A stretch of 64,000 nt of DNA from Dichotomocladium elegans (lineage: Eukaryota > Mucoromycota > Mucoromycetes > Mucorales > Lichtheimiaceae). Below, in pieces: positions 22,326 through 33,971 of this stretch. The stretch lies in NCBI GenBank assembly GCA_025716815.1, contig JAIXMN010000021.1:558001-622000 (forward strand), in the 5' to 3' direction. A program made the position numbers and the translations under genes. Position 1 is the stretch's first letter; every line of letters starts with the position of its first letter. Under the pieces are notes generated by a model. That model made no database searches and was not told the DNA's origin. It worked only from the letters and a program-made list of their open reading frames with translations.

Positions 22326-23153
22326 CTCGAGTAGTGTCCATGTACCTTGTCAATGAGTAACGCTAACGGGACCGCAGTGGAGACGCTCATGTGACATGAA
22401 GGAGTGGAATGGGGTAAGTGGAGGGTGACAAAAAAATCACGGAATGGACCAGACCCAGCACAACTTTTTATTTAATTTCTAGACTGTACTGGCTGCTGTT
22501 GCTCCTCCGAGAGCAGAAGGAGGAAAGTGAGGAGAGAGAGAGAGGGAGGGAGAGAGAGAGAGGGAAAAAGAATGAGCTAAAAGAGATTTCTGCCGCTTTG
22601 CGAAATGCTCTCAATAAAAACTTTTTTTTCGTGTCGCCTGATGAACACTGACACGATTATTGCAATTTAACGATGCTTATTTTTGTTTCTCTCTTTCTAC
22701 TTTTGCGCTCGGTTAAAAAACAAACAAAGACATAAACCCATGGTTTTCTCCTGAACAAGCCGAATTGTCCCTTTCCTTCGTTTAATCGTGTACGCAGCGA
22801 ATATAGACAAGGGTTGACTCACCTTGTTGTGAGTGGAAGGTCTGTGTGGTTTTACGGACACGAGCGCCACCCAACCCTGTTTTGCGTCCAAACGCCATAT
22901 ATTTACGTGTAACCATCGATCATTTGACCCCATCTCCGCTCAATGTCTAGCAGACCATTTGGTTCCAATACTTCTTTTCTTTCTCAGGACCACGGTAAAT
23001 TCATTTAGCCAGAGTGGCGGCTCTTCGGGCAGTGCCCGCCACAGGAGAAAGTAGCATAGTGATTTCTGTGCGTCCGTGCATGCCCATGTCTTCAGCAAAA
23101 AAAGGTGGATATTGCAGTCCTTCCGGTTTATTACAGTACTTTTTTTTTTTTTT
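22326..23153. other. promoter of the SH3 gene and 3' flank of RPN11
   Basis: Holds a GAGA-rich tract at about 22525-22570 (CT-rich on the coding strand) and a T-run at 23140-23155 touching the RPN11 stop. No gene is seen. Confidence 0.5.
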
Positions 23154-24521
<1,368 letters not shown>

Positions 24522-24531
24522 AGTTCTTCCG

Positions 24532-24554
24532 TGTATGTATGTATGTATGTGTAT
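24532..24554. repeat. GTAT microsatellite upstream of RPN11
   Basis: Short tandem GTAT/GTGTAT units immediately upstream of the RPN11 ATG, in its probable 5' leader. Confidence 0.8.
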
Positions 24555-27368
24555 AAGGGTCGGTTGTAAGAAGACGTAATACGCGAGCCGTTCTTTTTTC
24601 TGGCTCTGCTCATTTCTGGCCGGAGTCCCAAAAGGCCTAACAACGACGCGCGGCTCTCTCAGCCAATCAATATAACGATACCGTAGGTTCCTGCAAGAGA
24701 CGAGTTTGGAACCATCTTTTGTTGTACCTGATAGAATTCCTTTGTTCTAACTTATGACCGTTTGAATTATACTATACCATCTGTATACCATGATATGTGG
24801 ATCAGAAGTCATATATGGCTCTCATAGACGCTGAAACAAAACACAGGGAAATGTTCATGAAAATAAATGCCTTATTGCTTATGATTCGAGGAGGATGTTA
24901 TGGTTCTAAGGAGGCTGTCTATAACGACAATGCTATATTGTATCAGTAGGTCCAAAGTCTAAATAGTTCTTCTCATATACTCCGACATACGTACCACTTC
25001 GGCGCACCTCCAAAACCGGATACAATGTAAGAACCTGCCAATATCTAATACCATCAATGGCAGTACAGTTAGTGCTTGTTTTCAAGGTGCATTCTATAGG
25101 CTCAAATACCACCAGTAAACCGGCTACCGGTAAAAATTATATTATCCCAGTCCGGATGACCCAGGCCGTTTTTGTTGACGGTAAAGGATAGATACCTTAT
25201 CCGAACATTTGACCCGCTATATGGCCATGTAACTGGTCACCGTCTGCTGAGATCAGCACGCCATTGTTGCAACCTAACCTAAAAAGAGTCAACATTTCCA
25301 AGACTGAAGCTACCCAAAATGGGTAAATCGATGACATTGCACGCGATATATTGCATACGGCAGAATTCGATACCCTTATGATGCTTAGTAGAAGTTAAAC
25401 CACCTCAGATGAAGGACATGTTGACGCTTGTATACCAGCACACCTTTTGCTGCAATTCTCGTGAATGTTTTCGTTCCTTCAGGGTGTTATCCTATGAGAG
25501 AAGTAAGTGATAGAAATACTGGATACTGTGCTGAGGTCATTCATCAAACTTTACTGTTAGGTACACGAAAGGCATGCCGCACAAAGAACATGGGAGATCT
25601 TCCTCTGTGAAAAAGACGAAATGCAAGCGTTTCGAGTTATTAATTCAATAGACCGTCAAAATTCCCAACAGCAATCAATCTGTTTTATGAACACGGTCAC
25701 GGCCACCTCGTTGATGAGCATGAGCTCATGGAATCGAAAGACTAGATAGTTGACGTGGAGGTATATTCTTTTATTTCACATCTACATGTATCCTAAACGA
25801 GGAACATCGCGGTTCAGATAAAATAAAGACGACTGCACAGTATAAACAGACCAAGACCAAGGTGACGATTTCCAGCGATACGTAACAAAGCAGTCAGGGA
25901 TATATGAATATTACATGTTGCAGTATCCATTTACCAGCGCCGTCGGTACGTGGCATTTGTCTTGTTTTGTCTTTCTTGATATCAACCACTTTTATAACGG
26001 AGGGTGTGTGCAATAGAAATCATTATGGCTATCCCACCAGCTTTAACTTATACACAAACAAGTGCTCTCTGGAGTGACATGGATATTCACTTGCTTTACA
26101 GCTGGTTCCTAGCTATCTTTCCGCAACCCTTGGTGTGCCCGGTCGCATCGCTTCACCCGTCTTATTCGTGACCGTTTATGACTCCTCCAAAGGATCTTAT
26201 TCAAAACGCCATATATCGGTCCCACGATCGATATCGAGGGCGTCCTCTACCATACTTGCTGTCATACAAAAGAAAGAAATTAACTGAGATCGTTCACTCC
26301 TGACTGTATGATCCTATACTGATTGTATTTATTACTCTGTCTACATTTATTTGATACTTTGAGTCACTGCAATGAACTTCAATATATGCCCCATCCGCCT
26401 TTTCATTTCATCCAGTAGAAAATACCCTCATATTATGTTATAATAAAACATCATCGGAATTACCATCGTCCCAACCATATCATCGTCTCAGTCCATTGAT
26501 CTATTTCAACCGTCTTTCTGGTACTTATCTGGCTTGGTACAAGATATGTGATAGAAAGTACTTAATACCAATCTCCCGCCATAGTGTCGGTCTTCTCTTG
26601 CCCTTCATCTCTTGTTCTGTCAGCATTGATTTTAGAGTAACTTCTTCATCCTTCCTTCTATCTGTTCCAACGCTATCGCTGGTAATCCATTTCTCAGTCT
26701 GTGCCTACCTGTTCTCTCGCCTTGGTCTTTTCATGTCTCCACTTCTACACCGGGCTATACGTCCCTGGTCCCGCCTGTCTTTGCGACAATTACCTATGAT
26801 TTTAATCTTACTCGATCTTTTCCATATGCGCCATTCTTGATCCTCATTGCAGTATTGTTGCTGTTGATCCTAATGGTAACTCTCTACCTCTCTTTTAGGT
26901 ATGTCTGAGTTACTGAGCTCGGCGTTCGAATTGGTTGGGAGAGCGCAAAATCGTGAGATGCCAGCGGCCCAATGACACGCATAGCTTTAGGAGAGCATGG
27001 TCTAAAGCACTCGTGCACAGGGTGAGGGGTAAATTCTGTTCGGTCGGCAGATGACCTGAGAGGGTTGGCAGCAACGTCATTGGAAGTCACAGGTCACATT
27101 ACCTGTCTGAGCATGAAATGAAAGAGGATAAAAGAGCGCGTTTTTCCTGATCTCAATTCTTTAGGCTTTCTTTCTTCAGTTTTTTGGCGAATGGACCAGC
27201 CCACTATTCGCATTTTTTCTGTTCTTTCCTTCTCGCTTGGCGGCAACCCTTGGCCCATCGGGTTTCAGTCGCATCCTTACCACTTGGTAATGGAAAGGAA
27301 ATGGAACTTGAAATAAACGGAATAGGATGCGGCCGCTCCTATTTAATTTTTCAAATTTTTTGAACTTT
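24555..27368. other. gene-free AT-rich region
   Basis: About 2.8 kb without a recognisable gene. Open frames are short and show no family motif. From the promoter of RPN11 it passes into AT-rich sequence that I take to be decayed repeat material, but only the elements listed separately can be named. Confidence 0.55.
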
Positions 27369-27404
27369 GGCCCCGTTTGGCAGGTGCGGCTGCCAAACGG
27401 GGCC
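27369..27404. repeat. perfect 15-bp inverted repeat with 6-nt loop
   Basis: GGCCCCGTTTGGCAG and its exact reverse complement CTGCCAAACGGGGCC flank GTGCGG; a T-run follows. The arms resemble PIF/Harbinger-type terminal repeats, and a decayed Harbinger transposase begins about 220 bp downstream. TTT flanks both ends. No second copy was found in the window. Confidence 0.9.
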
Positions 27405-27619
27405 TTTTTTTTTTCCCATTTTTTTTCAATAAAATAATTTATATTTTGAAGGGTATGATATAACATTGCAAAGTTGGTAACGAGATGTGCTTGCTCGAGC
27501 GGATGCATGCCTGGGAAGAAAAAGATAACAACATTGGGTGGTCATTGGGCGCCGCATCGAGAGCCATCAATGCCTTTTGCGAGATTACCTTCGCAGATGA
27601 GCCTTCTATCGTGAAGCTC

Positions 27620-28510
27620 GTTTCCGCCATAGATTTGGAGTAAGCCGCAATCTACTCGTGCACATTATCGGCAACATGGAGCGCCATGGCCTGCACTCTT
27701 GTCCAGAAGAAGGATGCGGCGTGTAAGCCTGATCTGTCTCCAATGCAGAAGGCCGTCGCAGCTTTGCGACAACTTACCCGCAGCTACGCATCAAATGCCA
27801 TTGACGAATACGTCTGACTTGGGGGAAGCACCGTCCCGATGTGCGATGATCAAGAAGTACAATGCCGAATGCCTAGGACGCCCCAATGAGGAACAATGTT
27901 AAGCGTCTCATGGCTGTTGACGAGAGGCGCAGTTTCTCTGCGTTCCCACGATTGGTTATAGAAGCCAGGGCGTTCCACGATCTGCGGACATTGCACTTTT
28001 CTTTTGGTCTTCCCGGGGTCATGAATGACATCAGTGCTGATCTTTCTCATGTTGACCGAAGTTCTGAGAGATAGTACCCTGTCGTTATCATCATTGTCAA
28101 TGGTCACATGTACAACACCGATTACTACCTTGCAAATGGTATATACTCTGATTATACCGTCCTCTGTAGTTCATCCGCCACCACAGACGGGAAAGCTCGT
28201 GGTATACGATGAGGGCAGGACTATATTTCTTTAGATGTGATATCTGTCAAGGCTCGGGGATAATCCAGGGAAGACGTCGAGAGAGCGTTTCGGCATCATC
28301 CTATGACCAGCAATACTGTGCAAGATATCCCTGTCAGCAACCTCATGAAAGCATATGCGTTTTTGCCCGACATGATTGTGGAAGATCAGACAGATGATGA
28401 TGAGGTAGAAGAATACCGGAGCCAGTGGGGGGTATCGTCATATCCCGACGCCAGAGGTATGAAATTCATAGAAGATTCGTCGGGATATGCGATCGCGACG
28501 CGCATATGAT
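27620..28510 (+). pseudogene. decayed PIF/Harbinger transposase
   Basis: Fragments in shifting frames follow the order of a Harbinger DDE nuclease. They are FRHRFGVSRNLLVHIIGNME at about 27627, LSPMQKAVAALRQLTRSY...AIDEYV at about 27736, HFSFGLPGVMNDI at about 27993, YYLANGIY near 28130, EDVERAF near 28272, and MIVEDQTDDDEVEEYR near 28373-28415. These match the family's RRFRMS, ALR-LAYG, GLPGSxNDI, YYLxDGIYP, DVERAFG and LHNMIVEDE landmarks in spacing and order. Several frameshifts and stops break it; one is a TGA where CGA (Arg) is expected in DEYVR. The start and end are approximate. Confidence 0.85.
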
Positions 28511-29790
28511 GAAGTTTGAGAGACGGCATTCAAGGGAGTCCAACGGAAATGAAATCTTATTTAACCATATCTTTCTTACACGTCAACTAGAATATGTTAA
28601 TGCATGGGACTAGATATATATTCTTCGGCCGATTCACCTCGAAGTTCGCTGCTCTCTTCTTCCCGATGATTACTGCTGCCCTACACCTTTCGCAGACGAC
28701 GCAACTACCGCTTCGACAGTATGTCAAAGGCTTCTAAGTATATGGGGTCAGTGATGATTGAGTGACCAAATGTCGCGAATTGAATATCGTTGCGTCGTTC
28801 CGTCTCCGTGGCGCATTCCCTCAGGTTTGCATAACAGAAAAGCGTCGATCCGGCATCGCTTTGAGGTACTCCGCCGAAGTGCGTTTGTTTTGAGCTCGCA
28901 CCTTCTTCAGCTTGCTACCAGGAGAGAGTGCAAATACGGTGAGCCTGTGCGTTCTTCGCCTTCCATAAACACGATAGTATCTGGATTAGGTATATCAAAA
29001 GCTCCACATCCACATCCACACATCTACATGTATCTTGACAGATTTGTAAAGTATGTAGTATATTGGCGCTGGGAAGCCTACATAAGATAGAACATTTTAT
29101 TGCTCAGATTTTAATGGTTTGACCGGTGAATCCCATCGACCACCGGTAAACACTTTACCGGTATATAGAGCGACCGGCAAATCGAGAGTTGACTGTACAT
29201 AACTCGATGAACCAGGCATATATTTTTATTTTCTAAAATAAATCTTGTATTCAAGATAAAATAATGTCGTACCAACAGGTAAAAAGATTCGTTATTAGTC
29301 AACAGAAGACATTAGCCTATCACACCCGCAGCCCTGACTTACCAATGCGGCTTACCAGGCTTATCCTGATTTGCATCTGGCGATAACCATGGCAAACAGA
29401 TAGTGGTGCTCCAGAAGCAATGGCAGGAGCAAGGGCAGTCAACAGCAGTCAACAGCAGAAGTAGCGGCGACACACGCTGGGGCACAAAGGGAAATTAGGT
29501 CGGTGAGCACGGACACAAAGCAGACGAAAGCAAAAGACAGGGGAAAGCACGATTTATGCCAGAAGCAACGGCTCCTCGGTTTAAATAAAAAACGGAAGGG
29601 CGAGTAGTCCAGTATCATTTTGACTTCTCTTCCACGGCTCATCAAGCACGGGTGTGGTTGGTTCAATCTACAAAGGACAGATGGTGTTAGATTCATCATC
29701 CCGCGTAAAGATTTCTGGGCAAAACCCAATTTCAATTTTTATGATCCTTGGGCTTCAAATGGTAGGGGCGGCTTCATTTATGGAAAACGG
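28511..29790. other. non-coding stretch between the Harbinger and Tc1-like relics
   Basis: No gene is recognised. It holds the terminal-repeat-like sequence at 29142-29197, listed separately; the rest is AT-rich with short frames of no clear coding character. Confidence 0.5.
29142..29197 (-). repeat. candidate pogo/Tc1-type transposon end
   Basis: On the minus strand, after a TA dinucleotide at 29197-29196, the sequence reads CAGTCAACTCTCGATTTGCC and continues into ACCGGT motifs. A 9-bp inverted repeat (ACCGGTAAA / TTTACCGGT) sits at 29142-29162. A CAGTCAAC-type start beside TA is typical of pogo/Tigger/Fot-like element ends. The partner end was not found, so this is an inference. Confidence 0.45.
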
Positions 29791-30780
29791 TGTCTATCGG
29801 CTGTATCAATGGGTGTAATATACGTTACCAAATAAATGCTTTTTTAGATCTATTGTATTCTTAACGAAGATGAAGTAATGTCCAACTGCATATCACTTGA
29901 TTGTAACATCGGATTGACTTGCCCTCTTTCTTTCCATGGCCGTTAACAGCGAAAGTCTCAAGGGACCTGGTGCCAAGATCACTTCTAAAAGTATGCTTGA
30001 TTTTGCTCTTGTTTTTGGTGCTGTGACCATTGTAAATCCTTTTTTCCTGGGCCGTATTATACCGCAGTCCATGTTCATATGGAATTCGTCCTTTTCAATG
30101 AAAACAGTGTCATTCTAAAAATCAAGGTCAGCCATGTTTCATCAGCATATCCAATCAAGGCGGTGCGCTTGGATTTTTGCTGTTTTTAATGGTAAGCTGC
30201 GCTTGTTTTTCATCAATCGGTGAAGGATCATTCTGGATACGCACTAGGACAATGGATGGATTTTCATTATTGAGAATCCATGAACGACCCCCTGTTTTAT
30301 CGTTTCTTAGATACATTGTTAGGCTGCTTTCTATAGCTCATTGCCCATCGCTGTGGTGGATGAACATGTGTCCCCAACAGTTTTGCTACAGTCTATGCAC
30401 TCAAAGCATTCTCATATCTCGACTTGAAAAACTCAATCTTATCTGGGCCAGTGGGCGACGAGTAATTGCGCATTGAGCCTGGTTCTTTCATCAGAAGTCT
30501 GTATCCTTTCGCTGGAGTATATGGGTAGAAATAAGCTCAAAGTTACCTTTGCAACAAGGTGTACCAGTACGCGGATACTTTGTGTGGGTGCAGACAAACT
30601 GAGGAGCGTGTATATTCCTTCAAGTAATGCCCGAATCCATAGGTCCAGAGCAGCGCGTATCAACAATACGGTCATATCCCATCCTGTAAAGAAATTGGTC
30701 GAGCATTTCAGAATGTCGAACGTGTACAGATCGACAGGAGCGTCTTGGTAAGCTCTTTGTACGACATACAGTTTAGTAAA
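29790..30780 (-). mobile_element. Tc1/mariner-like transposon relic, copy 3
   Basis: Read on the minus strand. About 30480-30290 resembles the N-terminal helix-turn-helix, with DKIEFFKSRYENALSA, a stop, then VAKLLGTHVHPPQRWAMSYR. About 30118-29893 is the central catalytic part with TVFIEKDEFHMNMD, VTAPKTRAKSSILL and LAPGPLRLSL, equivalent to the FIDE-FHIN and VTVPKTRAKTTTILGAIS blocks of Tc1-like transposases. About 29890-29800 continues with VGHYFIFVKNTIDL. The catalytic Asp region is kept but the frames are broken, and the C-terminal end (MDNASIH block) is not recognisable. Its right part aligns with copies 1 and 2. Ends are approximate. Confidence 0.85.
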
Positions 30781-30884
30781 TTGTGTTATGACCCTTTTTT
30801 TTTTTAACTTGACCAGCGGAACTTGACCTTGATTTTTTGCCGGATTTCTCTTCTCTTTCATACCCGTTTTTTTTAACGCAGACG

Positions 30885-31689
30885 ATGACTACCTCCGAAC
30901 CCCTTCTTTCAAACATTGCTGCTCAGCAAATCGGGAATGCCTTGGCTTCGGAAGCCGGATCACGTCTCGGTTTTTTGAAAAAGCTCCGCCAGGAAAAGCT
31001 CTCTAACCTCCGGCCTTTAAGTGATTTCTTTGATAAGAACAGAATCAGCTTCACGACCTCCTTTTCAGAGATTACCAAGCGATGGAAGTAAGTGTATCTT
31101 CATGACGGCAATTCAGGAACCGTTGTTAGATAGGTGTGTATATGCATTTGCTTATATCTCTTTTCTTCTCAAGCTATAACCTGCAATACTTTGGCGCCAA
31201 TTACCTCCTCATCGTCTTGGGATTGTCCATTTATGCAGTGTAAGTCGTTAAAGTGACCCGCTCTCAAAGTGCGGAAGTAACGACAGGAAACGTAACATGT
31301 TTCTCTTTATCAACAGTGTGACCAACTGGTGGCTTCTTTTTACTATTGCTTTCATTTTCGGTGGTTTCTATTTTATCTCTCGACGCGGTGAGGGCCCGCT
31401 CACCATCGGTGGCACTGCTGTGTCCTCCTCTACGTTATATGGTGCTTATTGCGGTGGGTCACTGATATTGCTTCTATTTTCTGGAGCGACGGGCACGATA
31501 TTTTGGATTATTGGTGAGTGTCAAAAAAGAACAGGCTAAAGAGGGCAATAAGAGTATCTCTCATATACGTGGATGCGAAGCGCTAACCACAGCCAAACGA
31601 CAGGTGCTGCTGCGCTCGTTGTGCTTGGTCATGCTGCCCTTCTAGAACCTGGCCTGGAGGGCGAATTTGGCGCAGATGCGCAGGTATAA
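30885..31689 (+). CDS. PRA1-family (prenylated Rab acceptor) membrane protein
   Basis: Exons 30885-31087, 31174-31239, 31317-31513 and 31604-31689 give 183 residues, the normal PRA1/Yip3 size. The layout is that of the family: a cytosolic N-terminus ending NLRPLSDFFDKNRIS, then hydrophobic pairs YFGANYLLIVLGLSIYAV, NWWLLFTIAFIFGGFYFI, TLYGAYCGGSLILLLFSG and IGAAALVVLGHAALLEPGL. The RPLSDFFD and NYLLI motifs are hallmarks. It resides in ER/Golgi membranes, binds prenylated Rab GTPases and takes part in vesicle traffic. It stands alone in a gene-poor region next to the third transposon relic, whose edge lies about 100 bp upstream of the ATG. Confidence 0.93.
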
Positions 31690-33971
31690 AGAGACCGAGA
31701 AAAGTAGAAGAGGCTCAAGCAGTCCTGCAGACACATTCTTTACGGAATTATCGTCAAACAATACAACGCATTTTTGATATCTGTGATTTTTTCAAAGCCT
31801 TCAAGACGGAGTAGACGTATCTTTCAGAACATAGCGTTGTCCTCTGTTTGCTCTAAAAGATGCTCTCATTTGTCAGAAATGTTAGTTATATATCGAGCCA
31901 TTACTACAGCAACAAAGAGTGATTCTCGTTACTTCATGAGATGATCTAATACTATGGGTTCTCACCAAAGTCATCCGATGACTTCTAAAAGGTTGGCAAC
32001 AAAAGTGGGACCTTGGTTACAACCAGCCTTTGTCTTTGGACAACGGGGATGCAGTCTGGCCCCGTTGCTCCATAGCATTATAGCGATTAAAATTTAGACC
32101 ATTTGCAGCTGAAAATACCATAGCATGGAATGGATCTCCGTATTCTAAGCATCATATTCCGCTGTTTGCACATCCATTTATGGACGAGACGCTTTCGCGG
32201 TGCCGTAGTCTTGATAAAGAGTCAAAGAAATTGACCTAGGATTGCATTGGAGGCAAGTCCACTTCAAATACAGATATCGATCTTTTATACTGAGAGACAT
32301 ATACTAAATGAGTCAATGGAAGCCATTCCGCATGTCGTCTCTATCATCCCTCTTTTTTTCCTTTGCATACCGTAGGATAGACCACACGTAGCTCTGTCAC
32401 TACTCTCCTACTGCAAGCGGGTGCATCCATCCAACACCCATATAGAGTGAAAGATTGAGCGGCTCAAGCTTTGATTCAGATCCATGAAATTAGGGAATAG
32501 AGAATAAACAACATGTGTTCTACACCTAATATGACTTGCTTATACTTCCCTATTGATCAGCAAACCTGCGTAGAACAATTTATTTAACACTATAATCATA
32601 TATATATATATATATATATATATAACAGGTTTATCCATAAACTTTAGGGTGCTTCCAAGATTGAAATTACTATTTTAACGCTTCGTGGCAAATCATTGAA
32701 GGTGATCCAGCGTATTTAGGGATATTCACAGCGGCATAGTTAGCTGTCATCTCCATCTCGTCCACTGTATGTAGCCATAAGGAACCTGGGATGAGTTCAA
32801 TTGGATCATTTTTAGATAAGAAGACATTGGAAATACGATAAAATAGTTAAAGAGGAATACGCAGAAATCTAGGCTCTCACACACACAACACTAAGGCATT
32901 ATGTAACAAAAAAGATGGAGTTATCAACCGTTAGCGTGGCATCCGAGTCGGTGTATATTTTAACTTGTATTGATGGACTTTGGCATATGAAAAATCTTGA
33001 AATTCGGCGTGCTTCGATGTCATTTAATAGAGACACTTACGCTTTGATATAGGGGAGATATTCCCTTCGCGTTGCGGGTGAGACAATGAAGAGATTAGGT
33101 GCTGTTGCCGATACGTCAGAAACGCGATATTCCACAAGAAACTCCACTGGAAATAAGGTGCCATTGAGATACCGTGTTATGCTGGTAATATCTGTGCTAC
33201 GTTCCGTTGCTATTGCTATTGATGCTTCCATTTTTATGATTTTCAATATAGCGGGTTTCTCTTATCTAAACATTGGTGTTAGGCACTTTCATCCCATATC
33301 CATAGTAGCAGACAGCATTCCGATGCTCACCCCTGGTCATATGCTAATGGCGCCCTGAAAAAATGACAGTGGAAGAGCGAAATGCTGTGATGGACCAGTC
33401 GATTTTGTCCGATTACATAATCAATATTATCAAGCTTATCGCATGCTCTCGCCAAACAAAACACGGACGGTCAAGGTGCCAAGCTCTGGTATGCCCGTAT
33501 CTGCAAAGCCGCCTTGAGATAGCACGCCAGTGACTCCTGTTCTCCTTTGTGTCGCCAAGGAACAACATGGTCTGCCATGGCTTTCGGACGAGTATCTCAT
33601 GATGCGGAAAGGCGACCTTAGCCATCGAGACGTAAATGATTAGCCTTTAGGTTTTTGTACAAGTACTTTCGATGATACAGATAAAAAGAGTCCCTTCATT
33701 TTTATCTAAAGTGTGATTGTTATGGGTAAATACTCCATTCTATACATGATGTGTTTCCGTTTCCCGTTTCCCGTTTCCGTACCGAAGTCGTTGCCCATCG
33801 GACTATCTTCCTGTAACGAGAAGACATCATATATGATTTCGAAATACGTAAAATAATAAACAGCTGCTGTTGTATTCACCGTTGAATTCAAGGAACCGGA
33901 CTGGATCCAACAAAAATGCCATCGCAATTTGAAGAAGAGAGTAATAGGGGCAGTCGTTTGTGTTGATCATT
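31690..33971. other. 2.3-kb non-coding or decayed-gene region
   Basis: No intact gene. On the minus strand some fragments read smoothly, such as NDPIELIPGSLWLHTVDEME near 32800 and a 69-codon frame at 33037-33246 with LVEYRVSDVSATAPNLFIVS. They may be remains of a protein gene, or exons of one that I cannot join; no family is recognised. There is a (TA)n run at 32598-32624 and an 8-bp inverted repeat CAACGGGG/CCCCGTTG near 32042-32068. Confidence 0.5.
32598..32624. repeat. AT dinucleotide repeat
   Basis: An uninterrupted (AT)n run of about 27 bases in the intergenic region. Confidence 0.9.
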
